From positions 434,001 through 498,000 of the forward strand of contig JADJHZ010000002.1 of NCBI GenBank assembly GCA_016707205.1: DNA of 64,000 nt, in the 5' to 3' direction. The DNA comes from Haliscomenobacter sp. Its GTDB lineage: Bacteria; Bacteroidota; Bacteroidia; Chitinophagales; Saprospiraceae. The position numbers and the translations under genes were made by a program. Position 1 is the first letter of the stretch, and the number at the start of each line of letters is the position of its first letter. Below the pieces are notes generated by a model that worked only from the letters and a program-made list of their open reading frames with translations, was not told the DNA's origin and did no database searches. Positions 7,928 to 16,038 of the stretch are shown here, piece after piece.

Positions 7928-8341
7928 TTAGCGGATTTTGCGGTCAATTTCGACCAATTCAGCGGCATTGTAGTTGGGGAACCATTTAAACAGCTTTTCC
8001 CGGGCTTTTTTCCTGACGTCGTCATTGATATGGGCGGCAATAGTCACCAGTCCGAAACTCAGGATGCCAAGGTCGTCGGTGAAGCCGATGATGGGCGTTA
8101 AATCCGGCATAAAATCGATAGGCGCAAGCAGGTAACCCAAAACGCCAATAACGATATTTTTGGCCCAGAAGGGGGTCTCTTTTCTTCGGTAGGCAAAGTA
8201 CATCAACAGGGCGGTATATACCGATTTTAACCCAATCCGCCGGGCGAAGCGCCCGAGATTTCCCCAGAAATTAGCTTCTGTAAAAAACCTGCGGTACCGG
8301 TCGAGTTTCCCTTTGACTTTTTCTAGAGGCAGTGGCTTCAT
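7928..8341 (-). CDS. DUF1232 (YkvA-like) membrane-associated protein
   Basis: A 137-residue protein with the DUF1232 signature: a hydrophobic GVLGYLLAPIDFMPDLTPI block followed by GFTDDLGILSFGLVTIAAHI and a basic helical tail. The hydrophobic block probably inserts in or lies on the membrane. No biochemical role is established for the family as far as I know. It stands alone between pepP and the tocopherol-cyclase-like gene, all on the minus strand. Confidence 0.88.
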   Translation of the reverse strand: MKPLPLEKVKGKLDRYRRFFTEANFWGNLGRFARRIGLKSVYTALLMYFAYRRKETPFWAKNIVIGVLGYLLAPIDFMPDLTPIIGFTDDLGILSFGLVTIAAHINDDVRKKAREKLFKWFPNYNAAELVEIDRKIR

Positions 8342-8455
8342 AAGTGTACGCGAATTCGTTTAAAAGCATTCTCTGGGAACAAAATTAGGGGTAAAAAATA
8401 AATTTCGAAATGATTTTCTACGAAGGGCATAAGGGGCAGGGTGAAAACGGCTTTT

Positions 8456-9433
8456 CTACCGGGTTTCAGAAAGAATCTCCTCTACGGGGCCTGCGATCTC
8501 CAGACCAGCATGCCGGCCTTCTCCGGAGAAGACCAAACCGCCGTTTTCATACAGGCGCACCTGTACCGTTGCCTGAAGGCTTTCGTTTACTTTGCCAGTC
8601 ATTTCCCCGCTGATAGGGGAACGCAGGGCCGTTCCTTCTCCCGGATAGGCGGTGATCTCCAGTCGGTAGCGCTTGTCCTGAAAAACGATCGCGACCGAGC
8701 CGTCCTGGAGCCTTGCTTCCATCCTGGCGCCGGTGTAGCTGGCAAACCGGAGAATCTTTCCTTTCCAAAGAAAACCGGAAATAAACCCGGTAAAGGAAGT
8801 ACCCAGCCACGGGATTCTGGCCACGGAAGCCATGAGGGATACCGGGGTGTCGCTGTCAAAATGGTTAGACTGCATCCATATCCAGGAACTTGGGAAAGAA
8901 ACGCCCCAGTCTTTTTCCATGTACCCCGTGCCTCCGGAAAAATCAATCGGCCCATCCGGCGTTTCCAATACGCCTTCGATGCGGTGATGCACGCTCAGCA
9001 CTCCATGGTAGCATTCCATAAACGGAACAAAGCTATACCACCCCATGATACCTGGCGCATGCAGGTGCTTGGGCCAGGGGTGCAGGTTGGAAAACTGAAG
9101 TTGGCCCTTAACTTGGGGCAGATCGAGATGAATAGCGTGGGCAGAAAACTGGTTAGCCGCCAGGGTAACCTCGAAATGACGAGGATGCGCCTGGAATTCC
9201 CTGGCATCGAAGCGTTGGTAATGCGCTTTGTTCTTTTTCCCGTCAAACACCTGGATAAACGCATGGCGGCTTCCATCGGGTTCCATGCTGATCCCGGGAA
9301 TAATCGCCAGGGCGTGCAGTCCTTCGCTGTCCACCAGCTTATAATACCATCCTTCGAAGTATTTTCGGGATTTGTTCCAGCCGTGATACATGGCGGGGTC
9401 CCATAAAGCGCGCCAGCGCTGCATGCTATTCAT
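8456..9433 (-). CDS. Tocopherol cyclase-like family protein
   Basis: A 325-residue protein matching the bacterial tocopherol-cyclase-like family: MYHGWNKSRKYFEGWYYKLV near the start, FIQVFDG, the MGWYSFVPFMECYHGVLS core, and the TGYMEKDWGVSFPSSWIWMQ motif with the aromatic-rich ligand-binding barrel. In plants and cyanobacteria the fold closes the chromanol ring, but non-photosynthetic homologues have no proven substrate, so no reaction is assigned. No signal peptide. The start could be 9433 or 9424 (second Met). It lies 13 bases after the HipA-like gene and may be in the same transcript. Confidence 0.85.
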   Translation of the reverse strand: MNSMQRWRALWDPAMYHGWNKSRKYFEGWYYKLVDSEGLHALAIIPGISMEPDGSRHAFIQVFDGKKNKAHYQRFDAREFQAHPRHFEVTLAANQFSAHAIHLDLPQVKGQLQFSNLHPWPKHLHAPGIMGWYSFVPFMECYHGVLSVHHRIEGVLETPDGPIDFSGGTGYMEKDWGVSFPSSWIWMQSNHFDSDTPVSLMASVARIPWLGTSFTGFISGFLWKGKILRFASYTGARMEARLQDGSVAIVFQDKRYRLEITAYPGEGTALRSPISGEMTGKVNESLQATVQVRLYENGGLVFSGEGRHAGLEIAGPVEEILSETR

Positions 9434-9446
9434 AAAAAATAATGGT

Positions 9447-10349
9447 TTAAAGACGCAGGCGGCTGAACCGGGCTACGATCACATCGAGAAATTGTTCCTT
9501 GAGTTCCTCGCTGAAAAAACTTTCCTGTACGATTTGCCGCCATGGGCCATAGGATTTTTTTATCTGGGCCAGGGTATAGTCAACCGCTTCTTGCGGTAAA
9601 TCGAGCGCTTCTCGGCCGAGGTAGGTTACCAGGTCGGACCTGTCGAACTGCTGTTGCCGGTTATGGAGGCTTAATCCAATCTCTTTTCCTGTAGCGCCAA
9701 AAAGCAACAGGCTATTAAACAGAACAAGCGGCGGGGCGAGTTCTGTTTTCGGGCCGTCTGTTTGCAGGTTGAAGTCGCGGAGGGCTTGGGCTTCAAACCC
9801 GATAAGCCAGGAAAAAAGGAGCCGGAGGAAGAGTTTGCTTTTCTCTATCCTTGGAAAGGTGCATTCGCTGTGTATCCAATGAGCTAAAGATTCAACGCTG
9901 GTTTTTGCGGAAAGGGAGGCGGCTTCCTCCTGACGGGAGGAAGCATTGGACCAATCGCTGAGGGTTTTGGGAACAGCCACAAAGCAAGTGAGGGTCCCGT
10001 CGATATTGTGGAGCATGCCATGAAAGGGGACTTCCATTCCGACGACCCGGGCAAGCCGCAAGCACAGGTCGAGGTTTTCCGGAATTTGGGAATGTTGCCT
10101 GGAAGGAGGAAACAAAAGAAATGCCCCTTTGGATGCTTTAGCTTCCATGCGCTGCAGCTTGGGGTTGATGGCGCCGTAGCCTATCGGTACCGGCCAGCTT
10201 TGCGGTAGGGCAGGCAGGGCCGAAGCCCCCGTCAAGCTGCCTGGGTCAAAAGGCTCCAGATGGGTCAGCGAGCGGTGGAGTTTCTTAAGCCCTTTGGCGC
10301 TGTATTTTTCCGGGCTGCAGGTTTCGTAAGTGATGGGGCACTGGCTCAT
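9447..10349 (-). CDS. HipA-like protein lacking catalytic residues (probable pseudokinase)
   Basis: A 300-residue protein with the layout of the short Bacteroidota HipA kinases: an N-terminal cysteine pair, INPKL (the substrate-loop GxQPKL position), IPENLDLCLRLA, and a helical C-lobe. The kinase residues are replaced. The ATP-binding Lys position is F80 (LLFPP instead of xLKPP), the catalytic Asp and metal-binding Asn of the D-x-H-x-K-N motif are A187 and D192 (FEAQALRDF), and the DFG-like Asp after LAP is V209 (LAPPLVLFNS). HipA normally phosphorylates glutamyl-tRNA synthetase; this one should not. It overlaps the HTH gene by four bases (ATGA). No separate HipA N-terminal gene is present. 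The family call rests on weak overall similarity. Confidence 0.6.
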   Translation of the reverse strand: MSQCPITYETCSPEKYSAKGLKKLHRSLTHLEPFDPGSLTGASALPALPQSWPVPIGYGAINPKLQRMEAKASKGAFLLFPPSRQHSQIPENLDLCLRLARVVGMEVPFHGMLHNIDGTLTCFVAVPKTLSDWSNASSRQEEAASLSAKTSVESLAHWIHSECTFPRIEKSKLFLRLLFSWLIGFEAQALRDFNLQTDGPKTELAPPLVLFNSLLLFGATGKEIGLSLHNRQQQFDRSDLVTYLGREALDLPQEAVDYTLAQIKKSYGPWRQIVQESFFSEELKEQFLDVIVARFSRLRL

Positions 10350-10588
10350 GGCTCGGAGGTATGATGGTCTGGTCGCGTGGCATTCAGGTAAGGGCTGCTG
10401 AGCGACAAGGAGATATTGAAAACCTTTAATATCTTCAGCAAGGTATCCAGTTGAACCGACGCTTTCCCGTGTTCGATGTCATAAACGACCGTTTTGCCAA
10501 CCCCCGCCAGGCGGGCGCATTCAATACGGTTGAGCTTGCTCGCCTTTCGGTGGCGGCGGATCACTTCCCCGATTTGTTGTGCGTCCAT
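10346..10588 (-). CDS. HipB-like XRE-family helix-turn-helix regulator
   Basis: An 80-residue DNA-binding protein with an XRE HTH: IGEVIRRHRKASKLNRIECARLAGVGKTVVYDIEHGKASVQLDTLLKILKVF carries the canonical helix 2-turn-helix 3 and the D-IE-G-(K) and LDTLLKIL signatures of HipB antitoxins. It is the first gene of a two-gene unit with the HipA-like protein, coupled by a four-base overlap. Two palindromic sites lie directly upstream (10592-10609 and 10662-10679), as expected for autorepression. Confidence 0.85.
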   Translation of the reverse strand: MDAQQIGEVIRRHRKASKLNRIECARLAGVGKTVVYDIEHGKASVQLDTLLKILKVFNISLSLSSPYLNATRPDHHTSEP

Positions 10589-10591
10589 TTT

Positions 10592-10609
10592 TTCTTGTTT
10601 AAACAGTAA
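10592..10609. promoter_or_regulatory. Operator-like palindrome, proximal (TTCTTG-N6-CAGTAA)
   Basis: Imperfect inverted repeat TTCTTG-tttaaa-CAGTAA ending four bases from the start codon of the HTH gene. It matches the distal site in spacing and in one full half-site. Binding here would block initiation. Confidence 0.45.
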
Positions 10610-10661
10610 ATTTTGGTTAAAAATAATCTATTTTATTTATTATCAACATATTATTATTTTT

Positions 10662-10679
10662 TTACTGGAAAAGCAGTAA
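10662..10679. promoter_or_regulatory. Operator-like palindrome, distal (TTACTG-N6-CAGTAA)
   Basis: Perfect inverted repeat TTACTG-gaaaag-CAGTAA, centred exactly 70 bases from the proximal site, about seven helical turns, so both lie on one DNA face. The DNA between them is very AT-rich and likely holds the promoter. The gap 10589-10899 otherwise shows no gene. Confidence 0.5.
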
Positions 10680-10899
10680 TTTGCGGGCCTTTAATTCGTT
10701 GAAGGAGAAGAAAAAAACGGGCGCTGTCAGCCCCCCAAACGCATTTTTAGTGGTTTGAATAACTTCATGCGATTTAAATTTAGCACGTTCCCGGTTTCAA
10801 AAAGCCCGGAACGTCTTATACAGGGAGTTTAGTAAGTTGCTCAAAACGCCATGTTAATAAGCTTCCGGAAAAGAGGACGCTAAAAGCTATTGTTTGTCT

Positions 10900-12339
10900 A
10901 TGTTTCGCAACCTGTGCCTGACCATATTTGGATTGTTTTGGGTGTTTTCTGCCTGGTCTCAGCAGCGGGAAGAACAGCTTTCCTATGTAGAGCGCTATGC
11001 CGGTCTGGCTGTTTGGGAAATGGAGCGCGCCGGAGTTCCTGCCAGCATCAAATTGGGCCAGGCCATTCTGGAATCGAGGTGGGGCACTACCGATCTTGCC
11101 CGTATTGCCAACAACCATTTTGGAATCAAGTGCGGCGGCGTATGGGAAGGGCTCTCCTACATGAAAGAAGATGATGACTACGATGCCCGGGGAAATTTGA
11201 TTCCTTCCTGCTTCCGGCGGTATGAGTCTGCGGAAGCTTCTTTTGTAGCGCATTCCGAATTCCTGAAAGACCCTTTGAAATCTGACCGGTACGGATTTCT
11301 TTTTGATCTCGATCCGAGAGATTACAAAGCCTGGGCCCGGGGATTGAAGAAAGCCGGGTACGCCACCGACAAGGATTACCACCACAAGCTTATCCGGATC
11401 ATTGAGAGTTTGAAGCTTTTTCAATACGACCGCATCACTCAGGAAATCATAGACGCGATTATTGCCGGAATAGAACAGGGGGGAACCGCGTCGCAGCTGT
11501 CGCATCTTCCGGGGATCGAACCGGCCATCATTTACCGTTTTCGCAAATCCCAGCCTGCCCTGGCGCCGCTTCCGGTTTTGATGGTAAATCGTCTCCGGGG
11601 CATTCAGCGGACGGTAAAAGAGGGGCAGCAAGGAACAACATCCCTTCCTGTGGGGGAACTGTTCACCTATCGTGCGGCCACCGACCATCCCGTTCGGTTG
11701 TTGAAGACTCGCCCGCCCGTAGTTGCCGGCCCCGAGCGGAGCAGCTACCGGGGTAAGGAATCCTGGCACGTCGTCCGGCCCAATGAACTCATGGCGGATA
11801 TCTCCCGGCTCTACGGGCTCAAACTCAAAGCGCTTTATCAAAGAAACTTGATTCCGGACAGCAGCGAGGTTGCTGCCGGGGAGCGGATCAAATTAAAAGG
11901 CAATCCGGTGGATATTCGCCCGTTGCTTCGCCCGGCATTACCATCGGCAGAGGCTGTTCCTGCCTTCGTTCCGGGCTATTCGGCGCCGGGTTCATTAAAA
12001 GCAGATCCATTCTCCGCGCCAATATCCGGGGGGGGCAGTCAGGTTAAGAACACCCCTCCTAAACCCGTCGGGCTTACTCCGCCTCAGGGCGCCAAACCTT
12101 CGCTCGAACCCATACAGTCTCCTGATAGCTCCGGTGCGGAAGGAGGTCTCAAACCCAGCGCTACCCCTTGGGCCGGGTCGGAAACGACAGGAGAAAAACC
12201 GGTTTACCACGTAGTAAAAATCGGGGAAACACTTTGGTCTATTGCCCGCCAATACGGAAAGTCGGCCGAGGATCTGATGCTGCTGAACGAAATGAAAGCC
12301 CAGACCATCGTCGCCGGCATGGCGATCCGGGTTCGATAA
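10900..12339 (+). CDS. Exported glucosaminidase with two LysM domains
   Basis: A 479-residue cell-wall hydrolase. After a signal peptide (LCLTIFGLFWVFSAWSQQ) comes a GH73/FlgJ-like N-acetylglucosaminidase domain (about 25-165), with the catalytic Glu in LGQAILESRWG, NNHFGIKCGG and FRRYESAEASFVAHSEFL. A proline-rich linker separates two LysM peptidoglycan-binding modules, WHVVRPNELMADISRLYG (about 290-335) and YHVVKIGETLWSIARQYG at the C-terminus. It probably cleaves glycan strands during growth or division. Start: TTG at 10894 is in frame, but ATG at 10900 gives the better signal peptide. Confidence 0.92.
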   Translation: MFRNLCLTIFGLFWVFSAWSQQREEQLSYVERYAGLAVWEMERAGVPASIKLGQAILESRWGTTDLARIANNHFGIKCGGVWEGLSYMKEDDDYDARGNLIPSCFRRYESAEASFVAHSEFLKDPLKSDRYGFLFDLDPRDYKAWARGLKKAGYATDKDYHHKLIRIIESLKLFQYDRITQEIIDAIIAGIEQGGTASQLSHLPGIEPAIIYRFRKSQPALAPLPVLMVNRLRGIQRTVKEGQQGTTSLPVGELFTYRAATDHPVRLLKTRPPVVAGPERSSYRGKESWHVVRPNELMADISRLYGLKLKALYQRNLIPDSSEVAAGERIKLKGNPVDIRPLLRPALPSAEAVPAFVPGYSAPGSLKADPFSAPISGGGSQVKNTPPKPVGLTPPQGAKPSLEPIQSPDSSGAEGGLKPSATPWAGSETTGEKPVYHVVKIGETLWSIARQYGKSAEDLMLLNEMKAQTIVAGMAIRVR

Positions 12340-12478
12340 TAGACCCGTCGCAACAAGTCTATTAAAGTTTGCGCCCGGTTCATTTGCTAAAATCCGTTCA
12401 AAGTGCCACTTTTGGAGTGGTTTTCGCAACCGGTGTCGGGCACGCGTAACGGCACAGCCACCGAAAAAAATTAACCTT

Positions 12479-13237
12479 ATGGGCAAGATCAACCTGCTGG
12501 TGTCCTTATCTTTTTGGATCGGACTGCTATGGATTCAACCGGTGCGCAGCCAAAGTTATGCTTTTGGCCTGAAGGGTGGGCTCACCATCGCTACCCAGAA
12601 ATGGGACAACAGCTTCCAGCGCGATCCGCTGTTCCGGCAGCACGCGATCCTGTTTATTGAGTCGGTTGAGGAAGATCAGCCCTTTGCGCTCTTTGCCCAA
12701 GGGGGGTATCACGTCAAAGGAAGCGCTATCCGGACCTACCGTTCGGTATACACTCAGCCCGATGGGTCTATGGTCGAGGTGCCTTCGTTTACTACCCCCT
12801 TTGTTTTTAATAACTTGTCCCTTACCCTGGGCGCCAAACAAAAATTCCCCTTCACCGGGCAGAAAAAACTCTACTACCTTTTTGGGATTCGCGGCGATTA
12901 CACCGTAAGTACCAAATTGAGGCCCGACAATCTGGCGAATAACTACCTCTTTTCCATTTACCCGTTTGAGGAGTTTGTCAACGAATTCAATTATGGGGCA
13001 ACCGTAGGCGGGGGCATAGAACTCCCTTTTACCGAGTTAGTCGGCCTGGTGCTCGAACTAACCGTAAATCCCGATTTTACTAAGCAGTACAATCAACCCA
13101 TTATCCGGAATGTGATCAACCCAAACCCGTTCGGTGGCTCCAACCTGATCGATATCCCGGAACGCCAGATCGTGAATACCACCTTTGAGGTCACCCTCGG
13201 CTTCCGGTTTATCAATAAAATTGTGTATATTGATTAA
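12479..13237 (+). CDS. PorT-like outer-membrane beta-barrel protein
   Basis: A 252-residue exported protein with a signal peptide ending near VRSQS and alternating amphipathic strands: YAFGLKGGLTIA, FALFAQGGYHVKG, LSLTLGAKQKFPF, KLYYLFGIRGDY, FNYGATVGGGIELPF and a C-terminal strand FEVTLGFRFINKIV. This is the pattern of the PorT/outer-membrane beta-barrel family in Bacteroidota. True PorT is part of the type IX secretion system, but many small barrels share the fold, so this is not claimed as PorT itself. It follows the glucosaminidase gene by 140 bases. Confidence 0.75.
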   Translation: MGKINLLVSLSFWIGLLWIQPVRSQSYAFGLKGGLTIATQKWDNSFQRDPLFRQHAILFIESVEEDQPFALFAQGGYHVKGSAIRTYRSVYTQPDGSMVEVPSFTTPFVFNNLSLTLGAKQKFPFTGQKKLYYLFGIRGDYTVSTKLRPDNLANNYLFSIYPFEEFVNEFNYGATVGGGIELPFTELVGLVLELTVNPDFTKQYNQPIIRNVINPNPFGGSNLIDIPERQIVNTTFEVTLGFRFINKIVYID

Positions 13238-13244
13238 ATTAGAT

Positions 13245-13383
13245 GTTAGACGTTAGAGGTTGGATGAGCAGCCCCATTTGAATGAACAATTTTTTAATCA
13301 TTTGATTGTCCGTATTTTGAAAAATATTCCCTTAATCCCTAATCCCTAATCCCTATTCCCTAACGTCTAACGTCCAACCTCTA
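13245..13383. repeat. Intergenic inverted-repeat cluster with GTTAGACGTTAG words
   Basis: Bases 13245-13255 are the reverse complement of 13361-13371, and 13254-13263 the reverse complement of 13374-13383. The two blocks occur in the same order on both sides, so they cannot all pair in one simple hairpin. A heptamer run of the type TAATCCC, about three copies, lies at about 13333-13352. The word GTTAGACGTTAG also occurs at 36180-36191. The cluster ends five bases before lptB. Confidence 0.7.
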
Positions 13384-13387
13384 AATC

Positions 13388-14131
13388 ATGGTTTTACATA
13401 GCAAAGATCTGGTCAAAAAGTACGGCCCGCGCACTGTCGTCCAGGGCGCCTCCATCCAGGTGAACCAGGGGGAAATCGTGGGATTGCTTGGCCCCAACGG
13501 GGCAGGGAAAACCACGACGTTTTACATGGTCGTGGGGTTCATCAAGCCAAATGAAGGCCAGGTATTTCTGGATGAACAAGAGATTACGGCTTACCCCATG
13601 TACCAGCGGGCGAGAAGAGGGATTGGGTATCTACCCCAGGAACCTTCCGTGTTTCGCAAGCTTACCGTGGAAGACAACATTCTGGCGGTACTGGAGATGA
13701 CGGATATGCCCCGGGCCGAACAAAAAATGAAGCAGGAGGAGCTGATCGAAGAATTTGGGCTGCAAAAGGTACGCAAAAGCCGGGGCGATACCCTCTCCGG
13801 AGGAGAGCGGCGGCGAACAGAAATTGCCCGTGCCCTGGCTACCAACCCCAAGTTTATCCTCCTGGACGAACCCTTTGCCGGGATTGACCCCATCGCCGTA
13901 GAAGACATCCAGTACATCGTCGCCAAACTCAAAACCAAAAATATCGGCATTCTGATCACCGACCACAACGTGCAGGAAACCTTATCGATTACCGACCGGG
14001 CCTACCTAATGGTGGACGGCAAAATCCTGAAGTCCGGGACAGCGGAAGAACTGGCTTCCGACGAGCAGGTTCGGAAGCTGTATCTCGGCATGCAGTTTGA
14101 ATTGCGCCGGAAAGTGATTGACCTTTCGTAA
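13388..14131 (+). CDS. lptB: LPS export ABC transporter ATP-binding protein LptB
   Basis: A 247-residue cytoplasmic ATPase that powers lipopolysaccharide extraction by LptFG and transport through the Lpt bridge. All ABC motifs are intact: Walker A GPNGAGKTTT (about 35-44), Q-loop GYLPQEPSVFR, signature TLSGGERRRTEIARAL, Walker B FILLDEPFAGIDP, and H-loop TDHNV. The GIDPIAVEDIQ and LITDHNVQETL stretches are diagnostic of LptB rather than LivF/LivG. No lptA or lptC is adjacent. The start lies just after the repeat cluster; the next gene begins 10 bases downstream. Confidence 0.95.
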   Translation: MVLHSKDLVKKYGPRTVVQGASIQVNQGEIVGLLGPNGAGKTTTFYMVVGFIKPNEGQVFLDEQEITAYPMYQRARRGIGYLPQEPSVFRKLTVEDNILAVLEMTDMPRAEQKMKQEELIEEFGLQKVRKSRGDTLSGGERRRTEIARALATNPKFILLDEPFAGIDPIAVEDIQYIVAKLKTKNIGILITDHNVQETLSITDRAYLMVDGKILKSGTAEELASDEQVRKLYLGMQFELRRKVIDLS

Positions 14132-14141
14132 CGGAAACAAG

Positions 14142-14468
14142 ATGGCATCAAACAAATTTCGCCTGGGGTTCTCCCCCGTTCAGCGTGGTGTCTCGGTATG
14201 GTTTGGGGCTGTTTTCCTGGGGTTAGGAATGGGCGCTACCTCCTGCTCGGAACCGCCGCCGCTCAAACTGACCTTAAGCCAGCGCGAAATGGCCGACACC
14301 CTCTACCTCGAAAAGGTAAAAACGCTCGGTCCTCAGCTCGACAGTCTTTGCGCTGCCAACCGGGAAGAACGCCTGGCCCGGGCGGTAGATTCCATTCTGA
14401 ACGTTCGCCGCTCCGAAGAAGCCGAACTCCGGGCCAAGTATAAACAACCCGGATTTCCAACGCAGTAA
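14142..14468 (+). CDS. Small putative lipoprotein
   Basis: A 108-residue protein with a basic N-terminus, a hydrophobic stretch (VWFGAVFLGLGMGA) and a lipobox-like TSC, so it is probably lipidated and periplasmic. The mature part is charged and helical (REMADTLYLEKVKTL, REERLARAVDSIL) with no recognised domain. An in-frame ATG at 14118 overlaps lptB, but ATG 14142 fits the signal better. It may be co-transcribed with lptB and with the next lipoprotein. Confidence 0.7.
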   Translation: MASNKFRLGFSPVQRGVSVWFGAVFLGLGMGATSCSEPPPLKLTLSQREMADTLYLEKVKTLGPQLDSLCAANREERLARAVDSILNVRRSEEAELRAKYKQPGFPTQ

Positions 14469-14507
14469 ATTCCTTTTCTGTCTTTTTTATCTAAACCGTC
14501 AGGTAGT

Positions 14508-14894
14508 ATGCGCGTACGGATACCCCACTTTTTAAAAACCATGATCCCGATAAGCTTGCTCGTATTTTCCCTGAGCGGATGCCTTACCCGGGAGGAATAC
14601 AGCCAGGAAGATATCCAAGTCTTGATTGATGAGGAAGTGGAAAAAAAAATGGAGCAGTTCACCTCCACCAAATTGGAACGGTGCCGGGAAGAACTGATCG
14701 CCGAAGCCAGCCGGATTGCCGATTCCATTCTGATCGACGAAGCCTATTTCGAACGGGATACTTTTCTGCGACCGATGAAGCCCGAAAAACCGGAAAAACC
14801 AAAAATTAAGATCTTAAAAGACACCACCGCGCTCCGCCAGTTGTTCGACCCCCGGAAAGTAGCTGAAAATGAGCGGGATACCACCGGAAAATAA
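14508..14894 (+). CDS. Small putative lipoprotein
   Basis: A 128-residue protein with a clear SpII signal: hydrophobic IPISLLVFSLSGC with LSGC as lipobox. The mature part is strongly charged and probably coiled-coil (IQVLIDEEVEKKMEQF, RCREELIAEASRIAD), followed by a KPEKPEKPK stretch. No family recognised. It resembles its upstream neighbour in architecture (short helical lipoprotein) without obvious sequence identity. Confidence 0.75.
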   Translation: MRVRIPHFLKTMIPISLLVFSLSGCLTREEYSQEDIQVLIDEEVEKKMEQFTSTKLERCREELIAEASRIADSILIDEAYFERDTFLRPMKPEKPEKPKIKILKDTTALRQLFDPRKVAENERDTTGK

Positions 14895-15005
14895 TTGTTT
14901 TTTCCACACGGGAATCCAAAAAAAAGCTCAATTTTGTGCGTTTTTATAGTTCAGGGAAACCTGCGGCGTTCTAAGTAAAGAAACACCCAAGATTATTAAA
15001 AATAC

Positions 15006-16010
15006 ATGTCCATGCACTCCATTGATATTGAGGCGATCAATCAGCAAATCTACCTGGATAGCGCATTTATAACGCAGTTGCAGTCCCAAACATCGGGCAT
15101 CATTGTAGGCCAGGAGGCCATGCTGGAGCGCTTGCTCCTTGGTTTGCTCACCCGGGGCCACGTGCTGCTGGAAGGCCTTCCCGGACTGGCAAAAACATTG
15201 GCGATCAAAACCCTGGCCCGGGCGATCGACGCCAAGTTCAGCCGGATCCAGTTTACCCCCGACTTGCTCCCTGCCGATGTGATCGGGACGATGGTTTACA
15301 ACCCCAGCCGCAATGAATTCTCGGTGCGCAAAGGCCCCATTTTTGCCAACTTTATCCTGGCCGATGAGATCAACCGCGCTCCGGCTAAAGTGCAAAGCGC
15401 CCTTCTGGAAGCGATGCAGGAACGCCAGGTAACCATCGGAACCGAGACGTTCCGCCTGGAAGAGCCTTTCCTGGTGCTGGCTACCCAAAACCCCATCGAA
15501 CAAGAAGGCACCTATCCTCTGCCTGAAGCGCAGGTAGACCGGTTCATGCTCAAGGTGAAAATCGGCTACCCCACCCGGGAGGAAGAGCGGGAAATTATCC
15601 GGCGGAATTTGGCTGATGATGCCCTGGGGGAATCGGTTCAGCCCCTTGTCCACCCAAATGACATTCTCCGCGCCCGAGAATCCGTCCGCAAAATTTATAT
15701 GGACGAAAAAATTGAACGCTACATCATCGATATCGTATTTGCGACCCGCAACCCTTCGGATTTTGGGCTTAAAAACCTGGAAGGCCTGATCAGCTACGGA
15801 GGATCGCCCAGAGCCAGCATCAACCTGGCATTGGCAAGTAAAGCGTACGCGTTCCTGAAACGGAGAGGCTATGTGATCCCGGAAGACGTGCGCAATATCT
15901 GCCATGATGTGCTGCGCCATCGCATCGGCCTGACTTATGAAGCCGAAGCGGAAAACATTACTCAGGAAGACATTATTCACCGGATTTTGAATGCGGTAGA
16001 AGTGCCTTAA
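15006..16010 (+). CDS. MoxR-family AAA+ ATPase
   Basis: A 334-residue AAA+ protein of the MoxR/RavA group, a chaperone thought to act with von Willebrand factor A proteins. Walker A is EGLPGLAKT (about 60), Walker B region LADEINRAPAKVQSALLEAMQE, sensor-1 ATQNPIEQEGTYPLPEAQVDRF, and the C-terminal lid follows. It is the first gene of a seven-to-eight gene run with DUF58, BatA, BatB, BatC and BatD, the classical Bacteroides aerotolerance arrangement. The 111-base upstream gap may carry the operon promoter, but no clear TAnnTTTG element was found. A second ATG at 15012 is possible. Confidence 0.93.
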   Translation: MSMHSIDIEAINQQIYLDSAFITQLQSQTSGIIVGQEAMLERLLLGLLTRGHVLLEGLPGLAKTLAIKTLARAIDAKFSRIQFTPDLLPADVIGTMVYNPSRNEFSVRKGPIFANFILADEINRAPAKVQSALLEAMQERQVTIGTETFRLEEPFLVLATQNPIEQEGTYPLPEAQVDRFMLKVKIGYPTREEEREIIRRNLADDALGESVQPLVHPNDILRARESVRKIYMDEKIERYIIDIVFATRNPSDFGLKNLEGLISYGGSPRASINLALASKAYAFLKRRGYVIPEDVRNICHDVLRHRIGLTYEAEAENITQEDIIHRILNAVEVP

Positions 16011-16038
16011 TCTGATTTATCCCACGTTCAGAACCCGC

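Noticed and set aside
10816..11841. 341-codon open frame antisense to the glucosaminidase
   Set aside because: No family motif or signal, and fully overlaps a confidently assigned gene.
14928..15980. 350-codon open frame antisense to moxR
   Set aside because: Shadow of the strongly conserved moxR gene; no protein-like motifs.
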